From contig NZ_CP048882.1 of NCBI RefSeq assembly GCF_015910445.1, positions 7,251,501 through 7,315,500 of the forward strand: a DNA stretch of 64,000 bases, read 5' to 3'. The notes below the pieces were generated by a model. That model was not told the origin of the DNA. It saw only the letters and a program-made list of their open reading frames with translations, and did not search any database. Within the stretch, counting starts at the first letter, position 1, and each line of letters begins with the position of its first letter. The translations under genes were made by a program, and so were the position numbers. Positions 8,843 through 17,147 of the stretch are shown here, piece after piece. Source of the DNA: Streptomyces bathyalis. Its GTDB lineage: Bacteria; Actinomycetota; Actinomycetes; Streptomycetales; Streptomycetaceae.

Positions 8843-10140
8843 ACCTTCTCCGCCTCCCTCCACACCTGCCACGCCTCGTCGGCGCGCTCCTGCATCGTCC
8901 TGAGCACCTGCCGGTAGCTGGGCGGGTCGAGCAGGAACCCCGCCAGGTCGTCGACGGTCGACTCCACCAGTTCCGGCGGACCCTGCTCCCAGAAGCGGTT
9001 GAGCATCCACAGCCGCTTCCGCCGCGCGGTGCGTGCGATGCCGTCGACCATCGGATTGGCCGGTTCCACACGGGGGTTGGGGCAGCCGTCCTGCAGGGTG
9101 TGCGCGAACGCCTCGGCCACCCGCGGGTGCAGCCACTGCCCTGCCGCCTTGACGGCTTCCTTGCGGTCCGGGCCCTTGCTGGTGCACACCAGTGCGCTCG
9201 ATTCGAAGATCATGCTGGGCCGCGCCCGGGCATCGGCCATGGGCAGCACGAACGCGTCCACGTTGCCGCCCGGCTTGCCGCCCGCGGCCTGCAGGCTGGG
9301 TGTGAGGAAGGTGCCGCCCGGCATCATCCCGACCTTGCCGTGCACCACACCGGCGGCCGCGTCGTCATGGCTCATGTCCATGGGCGTGAACCAGTCGTTG
9401 TCGAAGAAGGAGACGATGGTGCGCATGGCCCGCACGGCGCGCGGGTCGGTGTAGCTCTCCCGCCCGTTCATCAGGTCCTGGTAGAAGCGGGGGTCCTGCC
9501 GGACGAGGACCTCCATGAACCAGATGAAGGCGGGCCAGCGGCCGTCGGTCGTTGCGTGCAGTGGTGTGATGCCGGCGCTCTTGAGGCGCTTGCAGGCTGC
9601 GAGGAAGTCCTCCCAGGTCTGCGGAGCTTCGAGGTCGTGTTCGGCGAAGACCTCGGTGTTGTAGAAGAAGACCCAGTAGGCCAGGTTCATCGGCAGGGCC
9701 CACACGCGGTTCTTGTAGGTGAAGGCGCTGCGCAGCTCTGGGTAGACCCAGCCGCGCGCCTCGGCCCTTTCCCAGTGACCGGTCATCTCGATGATGCCGC
9801 CGGTGCGTGCCAGATCCTGCAGGCGGTAGCCCGACCAGTACTTGAGCATGTCCGGCGTCTTGCTGGTGCGCAGCGAGGACTTGACGATCTGCTCGAACGA
9901 CTCGAGCGACGGTATGACCTGCGGGACCAGTCCGATGCCGGCGGTCGACTTCATCCGGCGGCCCGCGGCGGCGATCGGCTTGCCCCATGAGGCGTTGTCG
10001 CCGTGGAGGGCGACCTCGCCGGGAGGCTGGCCCGCGGCGGTTCCGCAGGCGGTGGTGAGAGCGGCGGCACCGGCCGCCGCGAGGAGACCTCGGCGGTTCA
10101 TGGTGGATCTCGGGGTCGTGCTGTGACGGCGTCCATGCAT
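8839..10140 (-). CDS. Extracellular sugar-binding lipoprotein of the ABC transporter
   Basis: 433 residues from ATG 10140. The N-terminus carries twin arginines before a hydrophobic stretch (MNRRGLLAAAGAAALTTACG), and the Cys is a likely lipidation site, although the residue three before it is Thr rather than the usual Leu. Export may be by the Tat route. The rest is a solute-binding protein of the CUT1 family (WSGYRLQDLART..., MMPGGTFLTPSL). ATG 10140 has AGGGG about 8 nt upstream; ATG 10101, 13 codons later, is the alternative and has no good ribosome site. It is the first gene of the mannoside operon and should define what the transporter takes up. Confidence 0.88.
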   Translation of the reverse strand: MHGRRHSTTPRSTMNRRGLLAAAGAAALTTACGTAAGQPPGEVALHGDNASWGKPIAAAGRRMKSTAGIGLVPQVIPSLESFEQIVKSSLRTSKTPDMLKYWSGYRLQDLARTGGIIEMTGHWERAEARGWVYPELRSAFTYKNRVWALPMNLAYWVFFYNTEVFAEHDLEAPQTWEDFLAACKRLKSAGITPLHATTDGRWPAFIWFMEVLVRQDPRFYQDLMNGRESYTDPRAVRAMRTIVSFFDNDWFTPMDMSHDDAAAGVVHGKVGMMPGGTFLTPSLQAAGGKPGGNVDAFVLPMADARARPSMIFESSALVCTSKGPDRKEAVKAAGQWLHPRVAEAFAHTLQDGCPNPRVEPANPMVDGIARTARRKRLWMLNRFWEQGPPELVESTVDDLAGFLLDPPSYRQVLRTMQERADEAWQVWREAEKV

Positions 10141-10163
10141 GGGACTGGCCCCTCACGTGCGGG

Positions 10164-10177
10164 TGTTATCGTTAACA
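10164..10177. promoter_or_regulatory. Probable LacI-family operator upstream of the mannoside operon
   Basis: TGTTATCGTTAACA is an imperfect palindrome: TGTTA/TAACA arms around a central CG, the hallmark of LacI-family operators. It begins 24 bp upstream of ATG 10140 of the binding-protein gene. The only LacI-type regulator in the window closes the same operon, so autoregulation is likely. Confidence 0.55.
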
Positions 10178-10349
10178 TGTTGCGCGGCAGCCAACTCCAG
10201 CCACCTCCGGATGTCAATGGGCGCGGCAGTATCTGCCTCTTCGGTGCCGGATTCTCATGAAGTGGTGCGAGCAGCCACCGGACGTCTTCCACCTCACCCC
10301 GCCGTAGTCGCGACCGAGCAACTGCCAGTGGGGCCCGATGACTTGGTCG

Positions 10350-11174
10350 TCAGGCCTCCCGGTCGTGGAGGACCGGGTTGAGGGGCGTCGCGGGGATCTC
10401 GCCGACGGCAGTGCCCGGCATCCAGGCATGGAGATCGCCGCGTTGGTTGTCGTTGACGGGTTCGGCGACGGTGATGTCAGCGTCCATGTAGATGACTGTC
10501 ATCACCCGTCGCGGGTTGACCGCGCCGTTGGGCGAGGCGCGATGGAACGTCCAGCCGTTGTGGAAGCTGACGTCGCCCAGCTCGTAGGGGGTCTCAAGCA
10601 CAGGGAAGTCCTGCTCGGCAAGGGCGCGTTGGAGTTCGCGTTCGGACGCGTCGCTGATCGGCAGGTCGCGGCCGTGGACGAAGCGGTGGCTGCCGACGGC
10701 GAAGGTCAGCGGTCCCATCTCGACAGGCGTCTGCTGCAAGGGGATCCAGGCTGTGACCGTCCGGTCGGTGGACAGCGGCCAGTAGTACTGGTCCGCGTGC
10801 CAGGGAGTCATGCCGCCGCCTGGTTCCTTGTAGAGGGCCTGGTCGTGGTAGAGGCGTACGGCGTCGACGCCTAGCAACTCGGCCGCGACGCGGGCCAGTC
10901 GGGGCGAGAAGACGAAGTCCCGGACGACCTCGCTGTGCTGCCACAGGTTGGTCACCTGGAGGAACGCCTTGCCGTAGGTGTCCCGCTCGGCGAGAGGGAG
11001 ACGCTGGGTGTTCAGCTCGATGACCTTCGAAGTGATCTCTGGCTCGTAGTTGCGGACAGTGCCGGGAGAGAGCACGCCGGGAAGCTTGACGAAGCCCTGA
11101 TCTTCGAAACGCCGGCGCGCTGTCGCATCGAGCGAGTAGGGGCGGTGGAGTTCCGGGTGCGCGGTGGTCGTCAT
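10350..11174 (-). CDS. Phytanoyl-CoA dioxygenase (PhyH) family oxygenase
   Basis: 274 residues. The Fe(II)/2-oxoglutarate facial triad is visible: HAD in MTPWHADQYYW (His126, Asp128) and the distal His in FHRASPNG (His211), with the 2-oxoglutarate-binding Arg in PRRVM (222-223). Such enzymes hydroxylate small organic acids, amines or natural-product intermediates while converting 2-oxoglutarate to succinate and CO2. The gene lies downstream of the PEP-mutase-family gene (about 100 nt gap), and the two may act together. Start ATG 11174 has GAGGGGC before it. The substrate is unknown. Confidence 0.88.
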   Translation of the reverse strand: MTTTAHPELHRPYSLDATARRRFEDQGFVKLPGVLSPGTVRNYEPEITSKVIELNTQRLPLAERDTYGKAFLQVTNLWQHSEVVRDFVFSPRLARVAAELLGVDAVRLYHDQALYKEPGGGMTPWHADQYYWPLSTDRTVTAWIPLQQTPVEMGPLTFAVGSHRFVHGRDLPISDASERELQRALAEQDFPVLETPYELGDVSFHNGWTFHRASPNGAVNPRRVMTVIYMDADITVAEPVNDNQRGDLHAWMPGTAVGEIPATPLNPVLHDREA

Positions 11175-11274
11175 GCCCCTCAGAATCCGTGGCTTCAGAG
11201 GATCGTGCTACGTCTCCGACGGCAGGAACCGGTACGTTCTTGCCCCCCTGTACGGGGAGACCCCCTTGCCCGTG

Positions 11275-12195
11275 TCACGTGTAGCGGGCTTCGCGCTCCC
11301 GCGCGGCCGGAAGTCCCACCAGATCAGTGAACTCCTCGAAGCCGGGGAGGCTGACACTCTGCGAGTCGTTCAAGGCGGCGGCGGGCGTCCCGTCGCGGCG
11401 CAGGGCCGACAGCAGCGAGCGAACCCCGGCGGTGGCGGCCAGCAGCGTGCCGATCGGGTAGAGGACCAGTGCGAAGCCCAACTCGCGCAGGCGGGAAAGC
11501 GGTAGTGGCGGCGTCTTCCCGCCCTCGGCCCAGTTGAAGAGCAGTGGCGTGCCGGCGGCGAGGGTGTCTGCGATCTTCTCGACGTCCGCCTCTCCGGTCG
11601 GCGCCTCGACGAACAGCACGTCCGCGCCGGCGTCGCGGAATGCCCGTGCGCGTTCCAGCGCGGCATCGACACCATCGGTGGCGACCGCGTCGGTCCGGGC
11701 GATGATCACGGTGTCCGGGTCACGGCGGGCGTCGCAAGCGGCGCGGATCTTGCCCGTCATCTCCGATGTGGGGATGACCTGCTTTCCGGCCATGTGCCCG
11801 CATCGCTTGGGCATGACCTGGTCCTCGAGCTGGATGCCGGCGACGCCGGCGCGCTCGTAGGTCTCGACGGTGCGGGCGACGTTGAGCGCGTTGCCGTAGC
11901 CGGTGTCCGCGTCGGCGATCAGCGGTGTATCGCCGATGGCGGCGGCGATCCGGCGGGCGTTGTCGGCCATCTCGGTCGCGGTGAGCAGCCCGATGTCGGG
12001 CTGCCCGATGAGCGACGCGGTGGTGCCGAAGCCGGTCATGTAGACGCAGTCGAACCCGGCGTCGGCGACCAGGCGCGCGGACAGCGCGTCGTAGGCTCCC
12101 GGGGCGAGCAACGGGCCCCGCGACGGTGCTGCGGTGAGCAACTCCCGTAGCTGTCCGGCCGGCGTGCGACTCGCACGGTTCGACGCGTTCACCAT
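11275..12195 (-). CDS. Isocitrate lyase/PEP mutase superfamily protein
   Basis: 306 residues. Superfamily residues are present: the metal-binding Asp pair in ADADTGYGN (Asp95, Asp97), Glu in IQLEDQ (Glu124) and the active-site loop KRCGH (130-134), whose Cys is typical of the C-C lyases (methylisocitrate or dimethylmalate lyase type). These enzymes cleave or rearrange C-C or C-P bonds of 2-hydroxy or 2-oxo dicarboxylates. ATG 12195 is preferred over the upstream GTG 12213 because GAGAGGGG lies 8 nt upstream. No PEP-carboxylating or phosphonate gene lies nearby, so a phosphonate role is not supported. Confidence 0.85.
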   Translation of the reverse strand: MVNASNRASRTPAGQLRELLTAAPSRGPLLAPGAYDALSARLVADAGFDCVYMTGFGTTASLIGQPDIGLLTATEMADNARRIAAAIGDTPLIADADTGYGNALNVARTVETYERAGVAGIQLEDQVMPKRCGHMAGKQVIPTSEMTGKIRAACDARRDPDTVIIARTDAVATDGVDAALERARAFRDAGADVLFVEAPTGEADVEKIADTLAAGTPLLFNWAEGGKTPPLPLSRLRELGFALVLYPIGTLLAATAGVRSLLSALRRDGTPAAALNDSQSVSLPGFEEFTDLVGLPAAREREARYT

Positions 12196-12232
12196 GTCTC
12201 GCGCCCCTCTCACCTTGTGTCCTTGGAGCGAC

Positions 12233-12238
12233 GTTATA
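12233..12238 (-). promoter_or_regulatory. Candidate -10 element for the PEP-mutase-family gene
   Basis: On the minus strand TATAAC lies about 37 nt upstream of ATG 12195. It fits a sigma-70-type -10 box in an otherwise GC-rich gap. No convincing -35 partner was found. Confidence 0.3.
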
Positions 12239-12280
12239 GCCAGCCGGAAGTCGTCCGAGTCGGGGGAGGACGGCCGATCA

Positions 12281-12736
12281 TCAGTCGGTCCGGGTGCGAA
12301 GGCTCCGCGTCAGGGTGGGGATCATCACCGCCGCAGGGACGAGGTGCAGCCCGAGGAGGGCGGTGGTGGTGACGGTGTTCGCCCCGGTGAGGAGGGGCGG
12401 TGCCAACGAGATCGCGGTCAGCGACACCGCCGTCCGCACGAACCGGTCGGCGGGGCGGGAGCTCCAACGAAGAAGAGCAGCGGCGATGACGATGCCCACG
12501 ACCGAGCAGGCGCCCGTCACGACGGCGAACCCGGGCAACGGGATCCTCTCGCCACCGTCGGGGATCTCGAAGCCGACGCCGGCGGCTTGGGCAAGCGCAG
12601 CGGCGAGGGTGGTGGCCACTACCGCCGCGAGCGTGGCCATGAGGCCGGTGCCGACGAGTCCGCGGAGCCGGTGGGTGCGACTGGTCCGGCCCGGCGCCGG
12701 GCCTGCGACGACCGTGTTGTCATTCATGCTGTTCAT
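12281..12736 (-). CDS. DUF6069 family integral membrane protein
   Basis: 151 residues with four predicted membrane segments and the family pattern: an external loop GGERIPLPGFAVVT, then RWSSRP, TLTRSL at the end. DUF6069 proteins are small actinobacterial membrane proteins without known function. The ATG at 12736 overlaps the stop of the preceding small gene (ATGA), and GGAGG lies 6 nt upstream. It is therefore the third member of a sigma-factor operon. Confidence 0.8.
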   Translation of the reverse strand: MNSMNDNTVVAGPAPGRTSRTHRLRGLVGTGLMATLAAVVATTLAAALAQAAGVGFEIPDGGERIPLPGFAVVTGACSVVGIVIAAALLRWSSRPADRFVRTAVSLTAISLAPPLLTGANTVTTTALLGLHLVPAAVMIPTLTRSLRTRTD

Positions 12737-13029
12737 GCCGTTCCTCCATCATTCGGTGACTGGCGTACGGGGTGTGTTGACGGGCATGTGACGGTCCTGG
12801 CCCTCGGGGTGACGATGCGCACCCTCGCCGTGCGACGGCCGGGGTTCCGCAGGGCTCGGACGCCGGTGCCGCGGAGCCAGAACCCGGCGCCGCGTCCGAG
12901 GACGGGCCCGGGCTCGCCGTCGCGCAGCTCCAGCTGCACCCGCCCGCGGGTGACGACGCCGAACGCGTCGTACCACTCAGCCGCGACCACCGCGAGACGC
13001 GCGCCACCGCGCAGCGCGAGCGTCCGCAC
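12733..13029 (-). CDS. Small cupin-like/barrel protein in the sigma-factor operon
   Basis: 98 residues from GTG 13029, with GGAG 8 nt upstream. It starts 5 nt after the sigma-factor stop and overlaps the DUF6069 start, so it looks like a real coupled gene. The sequence is mostly short beta strands (RLAVVAAEWYDAFGVV, GRVQLELRDGEPG, GAGFWLRGTGVRAL) that resemble a small cupin-type barrel, but no metal-binding His set is seen. Function unknown. It might modulate the sigma factor, but that rests on position only. Confidence 0.6.
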   Translation of the reverse strand: MRTLALRGGARLAVVAAEWYDAFGVVTRGRVQLELRDGEPGPVLGRGAGFWLRGTGVRALRNPGRRTARVRIVTPRARTVTCPSTHPVRQSPNDGGTA

Positions 13030-13034
13030 CGGGA

Positions 13035-14033
13035 CTACTCCGTGCCCTCCGACGGCAGGCGCTCCGGCAGCCCCAGCCGCGGGAACTGGTCGTCGTGGAA
13101 GGTGACGATCTCGGTGATCGCCCCGCCGGTGATGCGCAGGACGTCGATCGTCAGTGGCAGGTACGCGTGCTCCCGCTCCTGCCAGATGTAGAAGGCGGCG
13201 GCCGGCTGCCGGTTCACGGAGGTGAGGACGGTGCGCAGGCCCTTCATGCCCTCGAAGCCGCTCTCGATCCAGTCGTTCACCACCGTTTCGCGGCCGACGT
13301 ACAGGCCAGGCGTGGGCGGCATCGAGCAGCGGACGTCGTCCCGCAGCAGTGCGGCGAGCCCGTCGACGTCGGTCGCCACGCTGAGGTCGGCAAAGCGGCG
13401 CACCAGCTCGCGTGTCGCGGTGTCCTCCTCGCCGCCGGTCCAGTCCTGCCGCTCGGCGGGCAGGTGCTCCCGCATGCCGGCGCGGGCCCTCTGCAGCGCG
13501 CTGTTCACGGAGTTGACGGAGTCCCCGAGGAGCTCCGCGACGTCCTTCGCCGGCCAGCCGAGCACGTCCCGCAGGATCAGCACGGCCCGCGGGCGCGGTG
13601 CGAGGTGCTGGACCGCGACCAGGTACGCCAGCTCGATCGTCTCCCGCGCTACGGCGAGGGTCTCCGGCTCGTCCGCGTCACGCGCGGGCAGCTCGTCGAG
13701 CAGCCGGTCCGGGTAGGGCTGCAGCCACAGCACCTCGCCGCCGGTCGCGGGCTCAGGCCGGCGCTTGGCCAGCAGATCCAGGCACGCGTTGGTGGCGATC
13801 CGGTACAGCCAGGCCCGGAACGTCGACCGGCCCTCGAAGGTCTCCCGCCGCCTCCAGGCACGCAGGAACGTCTCCTGCACGGTGTCCTCGGCGTCCTCGA
13901 ACGACCCGAGCATCCGGTAGCAGTGCACGTGCAGCTCCCGCCGGTGCCGTTCCGCCAGCCCCGAGAACGTCGGCTCGTCGACCTCGCCCAGCCCGCTCAC
14001 GCCCAGCTCCTCCAGCCGCGTGTCCGCACTCAT
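13035..14033 (-). CDS. ECF sigma factor with C-terminal SnoaL-like domain (SigG type)
   Basis: 332 residues. Region 2 (about 25-95, YRMLGSFEDAEDTVQETFLRAW) and region 4 (about 135-190, LRDVLGWPAKDVAELLGDS) form an ECF sigma factor. Residues about 205-325 form a SnoaL-like domain (LVRRFADLSVATDVDGLAALLRDDV), the architecture of the mycobacterial SigG-like group. In such proteins the C-terminal domain, not a separate anti-sigma factor, is thought to control activity. ATG 14033 is chosen with AAGGA 7 nt upstream; GTG 14036 is next to it. No anti-sigma gene is adjacent, in keeping with this type. Confidence 0.88.
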   Translation of the reverse strand: MSADTRLEELGVSGLGEVDEPTFSGLAERHRRELHVHCYRMLGSFEDAEDTVQETFLRAWRRRETFEGRSTFRAWLYRIATNACLDLLAKRRPEPATGGEVLWLQPYPDRLLDELPARDADEPETLAVARETIELAYLVAVQHLAPRPRAVLILRDVLGWPAKDVAELLGDSVNSVNSALQRARAGMREHLPAERQDWTGGEEDTATRELVRRFADLSVATDVDGLAALLRDDVRCSMPPTPGLYVGRETVVNDWIESGFEGMKGLRTVLTSVNRQPAAAFYIWQEREHAYLPLTIDVLRITGGAITEIVTFHDDQFPRLGLPERLPSEGTE

Positions 14034-14036
14034 CAC

Positions 14037-14348
14037 GTCATCCTTCCGCCTCGTGTCTCCCGTCGTATGTGTGACGGGTGCGGGCGCGACAACTCATCAC
14101 TCGGGTCGGTCGGCATCGCTGATCCAGTGACGGATCCGGTGACGGAGCACGACGCGCGCGGTGTCGGCGGATCGGGCCGGCGAGGTGGTTCGGGGGCGAC
14201 CGGACAGCGGGATGGTGGCGGAGGAAGCGCCCTGACCTGCAAGAACAGGTTGGACAAGGGCTCAATGAGCAGGCCGGCAACCGGGCGCACCGCCCCGCAC
14301 ACGGCTACGCAGCAGGTGCAGGGCGGCCGTCCCGCGGGGAATGCGGCG
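14037..14348. other. Intergenic region upstream of the sigma-factor operon
   Basis: 312 nt with no convincing gene. It holds the sigma operon promoter region, where an inverted repeat CCCGTC-N8-GACGGG lies at 14059-14078, and a short tandem GATCC-GTGACGGA pattern near 14130. The former could be a regulatory site for the sigma factor; no clear terminator was seen for either flank. Confidence 0.35.
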
Positions 14349-15215
14349 TCACCCTCGCCGGATCTGCATGACGGCGACGCGGGCGTCGTGTCCGTCGACG
14401 TGCATCGGTACGCTCGCCGTGCGCTTGAGCCTGAGCTCCGTGCCATTGGTTCCGGGCAGCCAGGCGATCTGGTCGATGCCGCGGGGGAAGGCGCGGTTTT
14501 CCTTCTTGGGAACGAGAAGCGGCATGGGGCTGCGGTTGACGTCGCCGGTCCAGATGACCGGGTAGCCCTTGTCGTGCCAGTGCTTGAGGACGTCGTCGCG
14601 GTGCTTGCGGAAGTGCCGCCGCCACATCTTGATCCGCCACGCCTCTGCCGGGTCGTTCTTGCCGTTCCAGGCCCCGGCCACGTAATGGGTGTTGGCGAAG
14701 ACGAACCTCACCTGCGGGTCGGCAGCGAGTTCCAGAACTGCCTCGGTGATGACGCGGTGCGGCGAGACGTCGGCCTTGCCGCCGTGGGCGAAGGTCACCC
14801 TGCGGTCGACGACATTGAACGTGCGCGGAACGGATATCGGGACGTGGCCGGCGACCTTGTCTCCGACGAAAAGGTTGTGGAAGGAGCTCCCGAAATGCTT
14901 GCGGATGAACCCGGCCTCCTTGCCGTCGTCGTCCCCTTCTCCGATCTCCTGCCAGCCCACGAGAGGGGCGGCGAGTTCGCCGTCGATCGACACCGCATGC
15001 CGTACGTCGCGGATGGCCCGTTCGCGTTCGTCCCGGTGGTCGCGTCCGACGTTCGCGGTGACGACGACGAGACGTTGCCAATTGCCCGCACTTTCCGGGC
15101 CGTCGGCCCTGGCACGTGCGGCGTCCGCGCCGGCAGCGCCGGCCAGGATGCCCGCCGTGCCGAGCGCGGCGCCGCTGCCGAGCGCGAGGGCCCGTCTCCT
15201 GCTGAGCGATTCCAT
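14349..15215 (-). CDS. Tat-exported endonuclease/exonuclease/phosphatase-like protein
   Basis: 288 residues. The N-terminus has a twin-arginine signal (SLSRRRALALGSGAALG) ending near an Ala-rich cleavage region, so the protein is secreted folded. The body has the spacing of the EEP (DNase I-like) fold: VTANVGRD, a Glu in VGWQEIGEG, FANTHYVAG, TGDVNRSP and VDGHDARV near the C-terminus. These correspond to metal-binding Asn/Glu and catalytic Asp/His. Substrates in this superfamily range from nucleic acids to phosphodiester lipids, so no substrate is assigned. AAGGA lies 5 nt before ATG 15215. It appears to be monocistronic. Confidence 0.75.
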   Translation of the reverse strand: MESLSRRRALALGSGAALGTAGILAGAAGADAARARADGPESAGNWQRLVVVTANVGRDHRDERERAIRDVRHAVSIDGELAAPLVGWQEIGEGDDDGKEAGFIRKHFGSSFHNLFVGDKVAGHVPISVPRTFNVVDRRVTFAHGGKADVSPHRVITEAVLELAADPQVRFVFANTHYVAGAWNGKNDPAEAWRIKMWRRHFRKHRDDVLKHWHDKGYPVIWTGDVNRSPMPLLVPKKENRAFPRGIDQIAWLPGTNGTELRLKRTASVPMHVDGHDARVAVMQIRRG

Positions 15216-15523
15216 GGATGTCCTTCCCCTGGGCTTCCCTGCTGGCCCCCGTGGCCCGTGGCAGGAGCATGCTTGGCGAACTCTGCGTTCTCAGCGGGGA
15301 ATTACGACGCCCGCCGACCCGGGACGACTCTGAGGTGCCCGAACTGCGTGCGTCACGCAAACCGGCCAGTTCGTACGAACGAGCGTCCATCCGGCGAGAG
15401 TTGAGCCCGCTACGGGGAGGACCCTAGGTCGAACCTTCCGTCTGCCGGGCGAGATCGTGGCATCGCTTTACGTTTGTCATGGGCACCGATGCGGGCCCTG
15501 ACACGGCCTGGCCCGGGGGCCGT
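15216..15523. other. Intergenic region with a perfect 12-bp palindrome
   Basis: 308 nt between two minus-strand genes. GTTCGTACGAAC at 15369-15380 is a perfect palindrome and may be an operator, but its distance from ATG 15215 (about 150 bp) is long. GGCCTG...CAGGCC arms at 15505-15530 straddle the stop of the kinase gene and may form a terminator hairpin. No gene was recognised. Confidence 0.35.
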
Positions 15524-16477
15524 TCAGGCCAGCGTGTCCATCAGGGCGGTGACGTAGGCGTCCAGCCGCTCCTCCACGGCCCGCGTCGTCAGCTCTGTCC
15601 TCCCCGCCTCCCGCCATGTCTGTGCCACCACCCGCAGGTCTTCTGAGAACGCCAGCCCGTCCCGCATCTGCCAGTACAGCCGCTCGCTCGCGGTGGCGGC
15701 CAGCACCCCGCCGGCCTCCTCGTACGCCTCGGCGAACCGCAGACCCCACGCCGGGCAGTGCAGCAGCGCGAGATTGGTGGAGCAGTGCGCCACGTCGAGA
15801 TCCGCCGGGCCCCAGGAGGCCCCCGCCCAGTCGACGACGCCGGTGATGCGGGGACCCGCCGGACTCGGGGGCGGCACGTCGAACAGCACGTTGCCGGGGT
15901 GGAAGTCCCGGTGCAGGAACCGCCCTTCGTAGGGCGGCGGGGGCTTGCGGAGCATGTCGATGCCTGCCGCCCATGCCGCTGCGTCGGCGCCCTTGGGAGT
16001 CACCACGGTGTCGGCCGTCGTCAGCGCCACATACTCCCGGGGCCGCTCAGAGGGTCGCAGCGCGTGGATCGCGACGAGTTGGCGGGCCAGCAGAGGGAGG
16101 CGCGTCTCCAGTCCCTCATCGTCGAGGACTGTCCGGCCCGGCAGATGTGTCATGAGGAGCGATGGATACTCGCAATGCGCGGAGGCCGGATCAACCGCGA
16201 CCAGTCCGGGAGCCGGCACGCCGGTCCCCGAGAGCAGGGTCAGGGCGCCGGCCTCCCTGTTCAGACTGTCCTCGGCGTCCTCCACGTCGACGAAGGTACG
16301 CAGCACCAGGTCACGGGTGCCTCCGTCCCGGGTGCCGACGGTCAGCCTCCGCACTTCGGCAGTGATGCCGCCGTGCAGCACCTCGGTTCCGACGATCCGT
16401 TCGCCGACCTCCAGGTGCCGGCTCACCCAGGCCAATGTCAACGGTCGGACAGCCGCCGCCTCATCGTGATTGGTCAC
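15524..16477 (-). CDS. Aminoglycoside phosphotransferase (APH) family kinase
   Basis: 317 residues with the kinase catalytic loop HRDFHPGNVLF (189-199) and the metal-binding Asp of VVDWAGASWGPADLD (Asp216). APH-family proteins phosphorylate antibiotics, choline, homoserine or sugars with ATP, so resistance should not be assumed. The GTG start at 16477 is preceded by GAGGTG. The gene lies 64 nt after the cyclodeaminase gene and may be read through from it. The substrate cannot be deduced. Confidence 0.83.
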   Translation of the reverse strand: MTNHDEAAAVRPLTLAWVSRHLEVGERIVGTEVLHGGITAEVRRLTVGTRDGGTRDLVLRTFVDVEDAEDSLNREAGALTLLSGTGVPAPGLVAVDPASAHCEYPSLLMTHLPGRTVLDDEGLETRLPLLARQLVAIHALRPSERPREYVALTTADTVVTPKGADAAAWAAGIDMLRKPPPPYEGRFLHRDFHPGNVLFDVPPPSPAGPRITGVVDWAGASWGPADLDVAHCSTNLALLHCPAWGLRFAEAYEEAGGVLAATASERLYWQMRDGLAFSEDLRVVAQTWREAGRTELTTRAVEERLDAYVTALMDTLA

Positions 16478-16541
16478 CGTGCCACCTCACCATCCGGAGG
16501 GCGGCACGCGCGAAGGCTTTCCGGAGTCGATGGCCTGCTGC

Positions 16542-17147
16542 TCAGCCGGACGCCGACGCCGGCGGCCCGAGGTTTTCCTTCAGGGCCGTCACCGCCCGTG
16601 CGACGGCGAGCGTTTGGCCGGCAGCCCGGCGCACCCGTTCATCGTCGAGGTTGCCCGCACGAGCGTTGATCCCCACGAGCGCGGCCGCCGACTCCGCGGC
16701 CGCGGAGCACAGCATCACCGCCGTGTACGCGTCGCCGCGAAGGTTCGGATTGCCTTCGGTGCCCACCCTCGTGGCCAGTTCGGCGACCCTGACCGCGGTA
16801 CCGCTCATCCGCAACGGCACGTCGCACGCCGCACGGCATGCCTCGGCGAACCGCTCCTCGTGGCCGGGCCCCTTGTCACGGGAAGCGGCGAGCAGCTCTC
16901 CGTACACCTCGGCGTCCGCATCTGCCAACGGCAGCGCCTCCGCGCGCAGTTCGTCGGCGTTCGCGGCGAGCCGGTCGGCGTCGGGCAGTTGTCTCGTGGA
17001 GAAGCGGGCCGCCATCGCGACCAGCGCGGCCGCTGTCCCGACGGCGACAGCACACGCCGCGCCGCCACTCGGCGCCGGCGTGCGTGCCGCGACCTGGTCG
17101 AGGAACCCGCGGACGGTCGCCGACGGGAAATCGGTGGTTTCGTTCAC
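16542..17147 (-). CDS. Cyclodeaminase/cyclohydrolase family protein (FchA-like)
   Basis: 201 residues of the FTCD cyclodeaminase family: a helical protein with the early motif APSGGAACAVAVGTAAALVAM (residues about 25-46), and NLRGDAYTAVMLCSAAA later. Members convert 5-formimino-THF to 5,10-methenyl-THF or act as methenyl-THF cyclohydrolase. The GTG at 17147 overlaps the TGA of the formate-THF ligase gene (GTGA), so the two are translationally coupled. The pair would interconvert formate-derived 10-formyl-THF and 5,10-methenyl-THF, as FchA does in one-carbon metabolism. Confidence 0.85.
   Translation of the reverse strand: MNETTDFPSATVRGFLDQVAARTPAPSGGAACAVAVGTAAALVAMAARFSTRQLPDADRLAANADELRAEALPLADADAEVYGELLAASRDKGPGHEERFAEACRAACDVPLRMSGTAVRVAELATRVGTEGNPNLRGDAYTAVMLCSAAAESAAALVGINARAGNLDDERVRRAAGQTLAVARAVTALKENLGPPASASG

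Noticed and set aside
11275..12195. Phosphonate biosynthesis (PEP mutase) gene
   Set aside because: The KRCGH loop is more like C-C lyases, and no phosphonopyruvate decarboxylase or other phosphonate genes are present.
15524..16477. Aminoglycoside-resistance gene
   Set aside because: The APH family includes many kinases of primary metabolism; nothing here indicates an antibiotic substrate.
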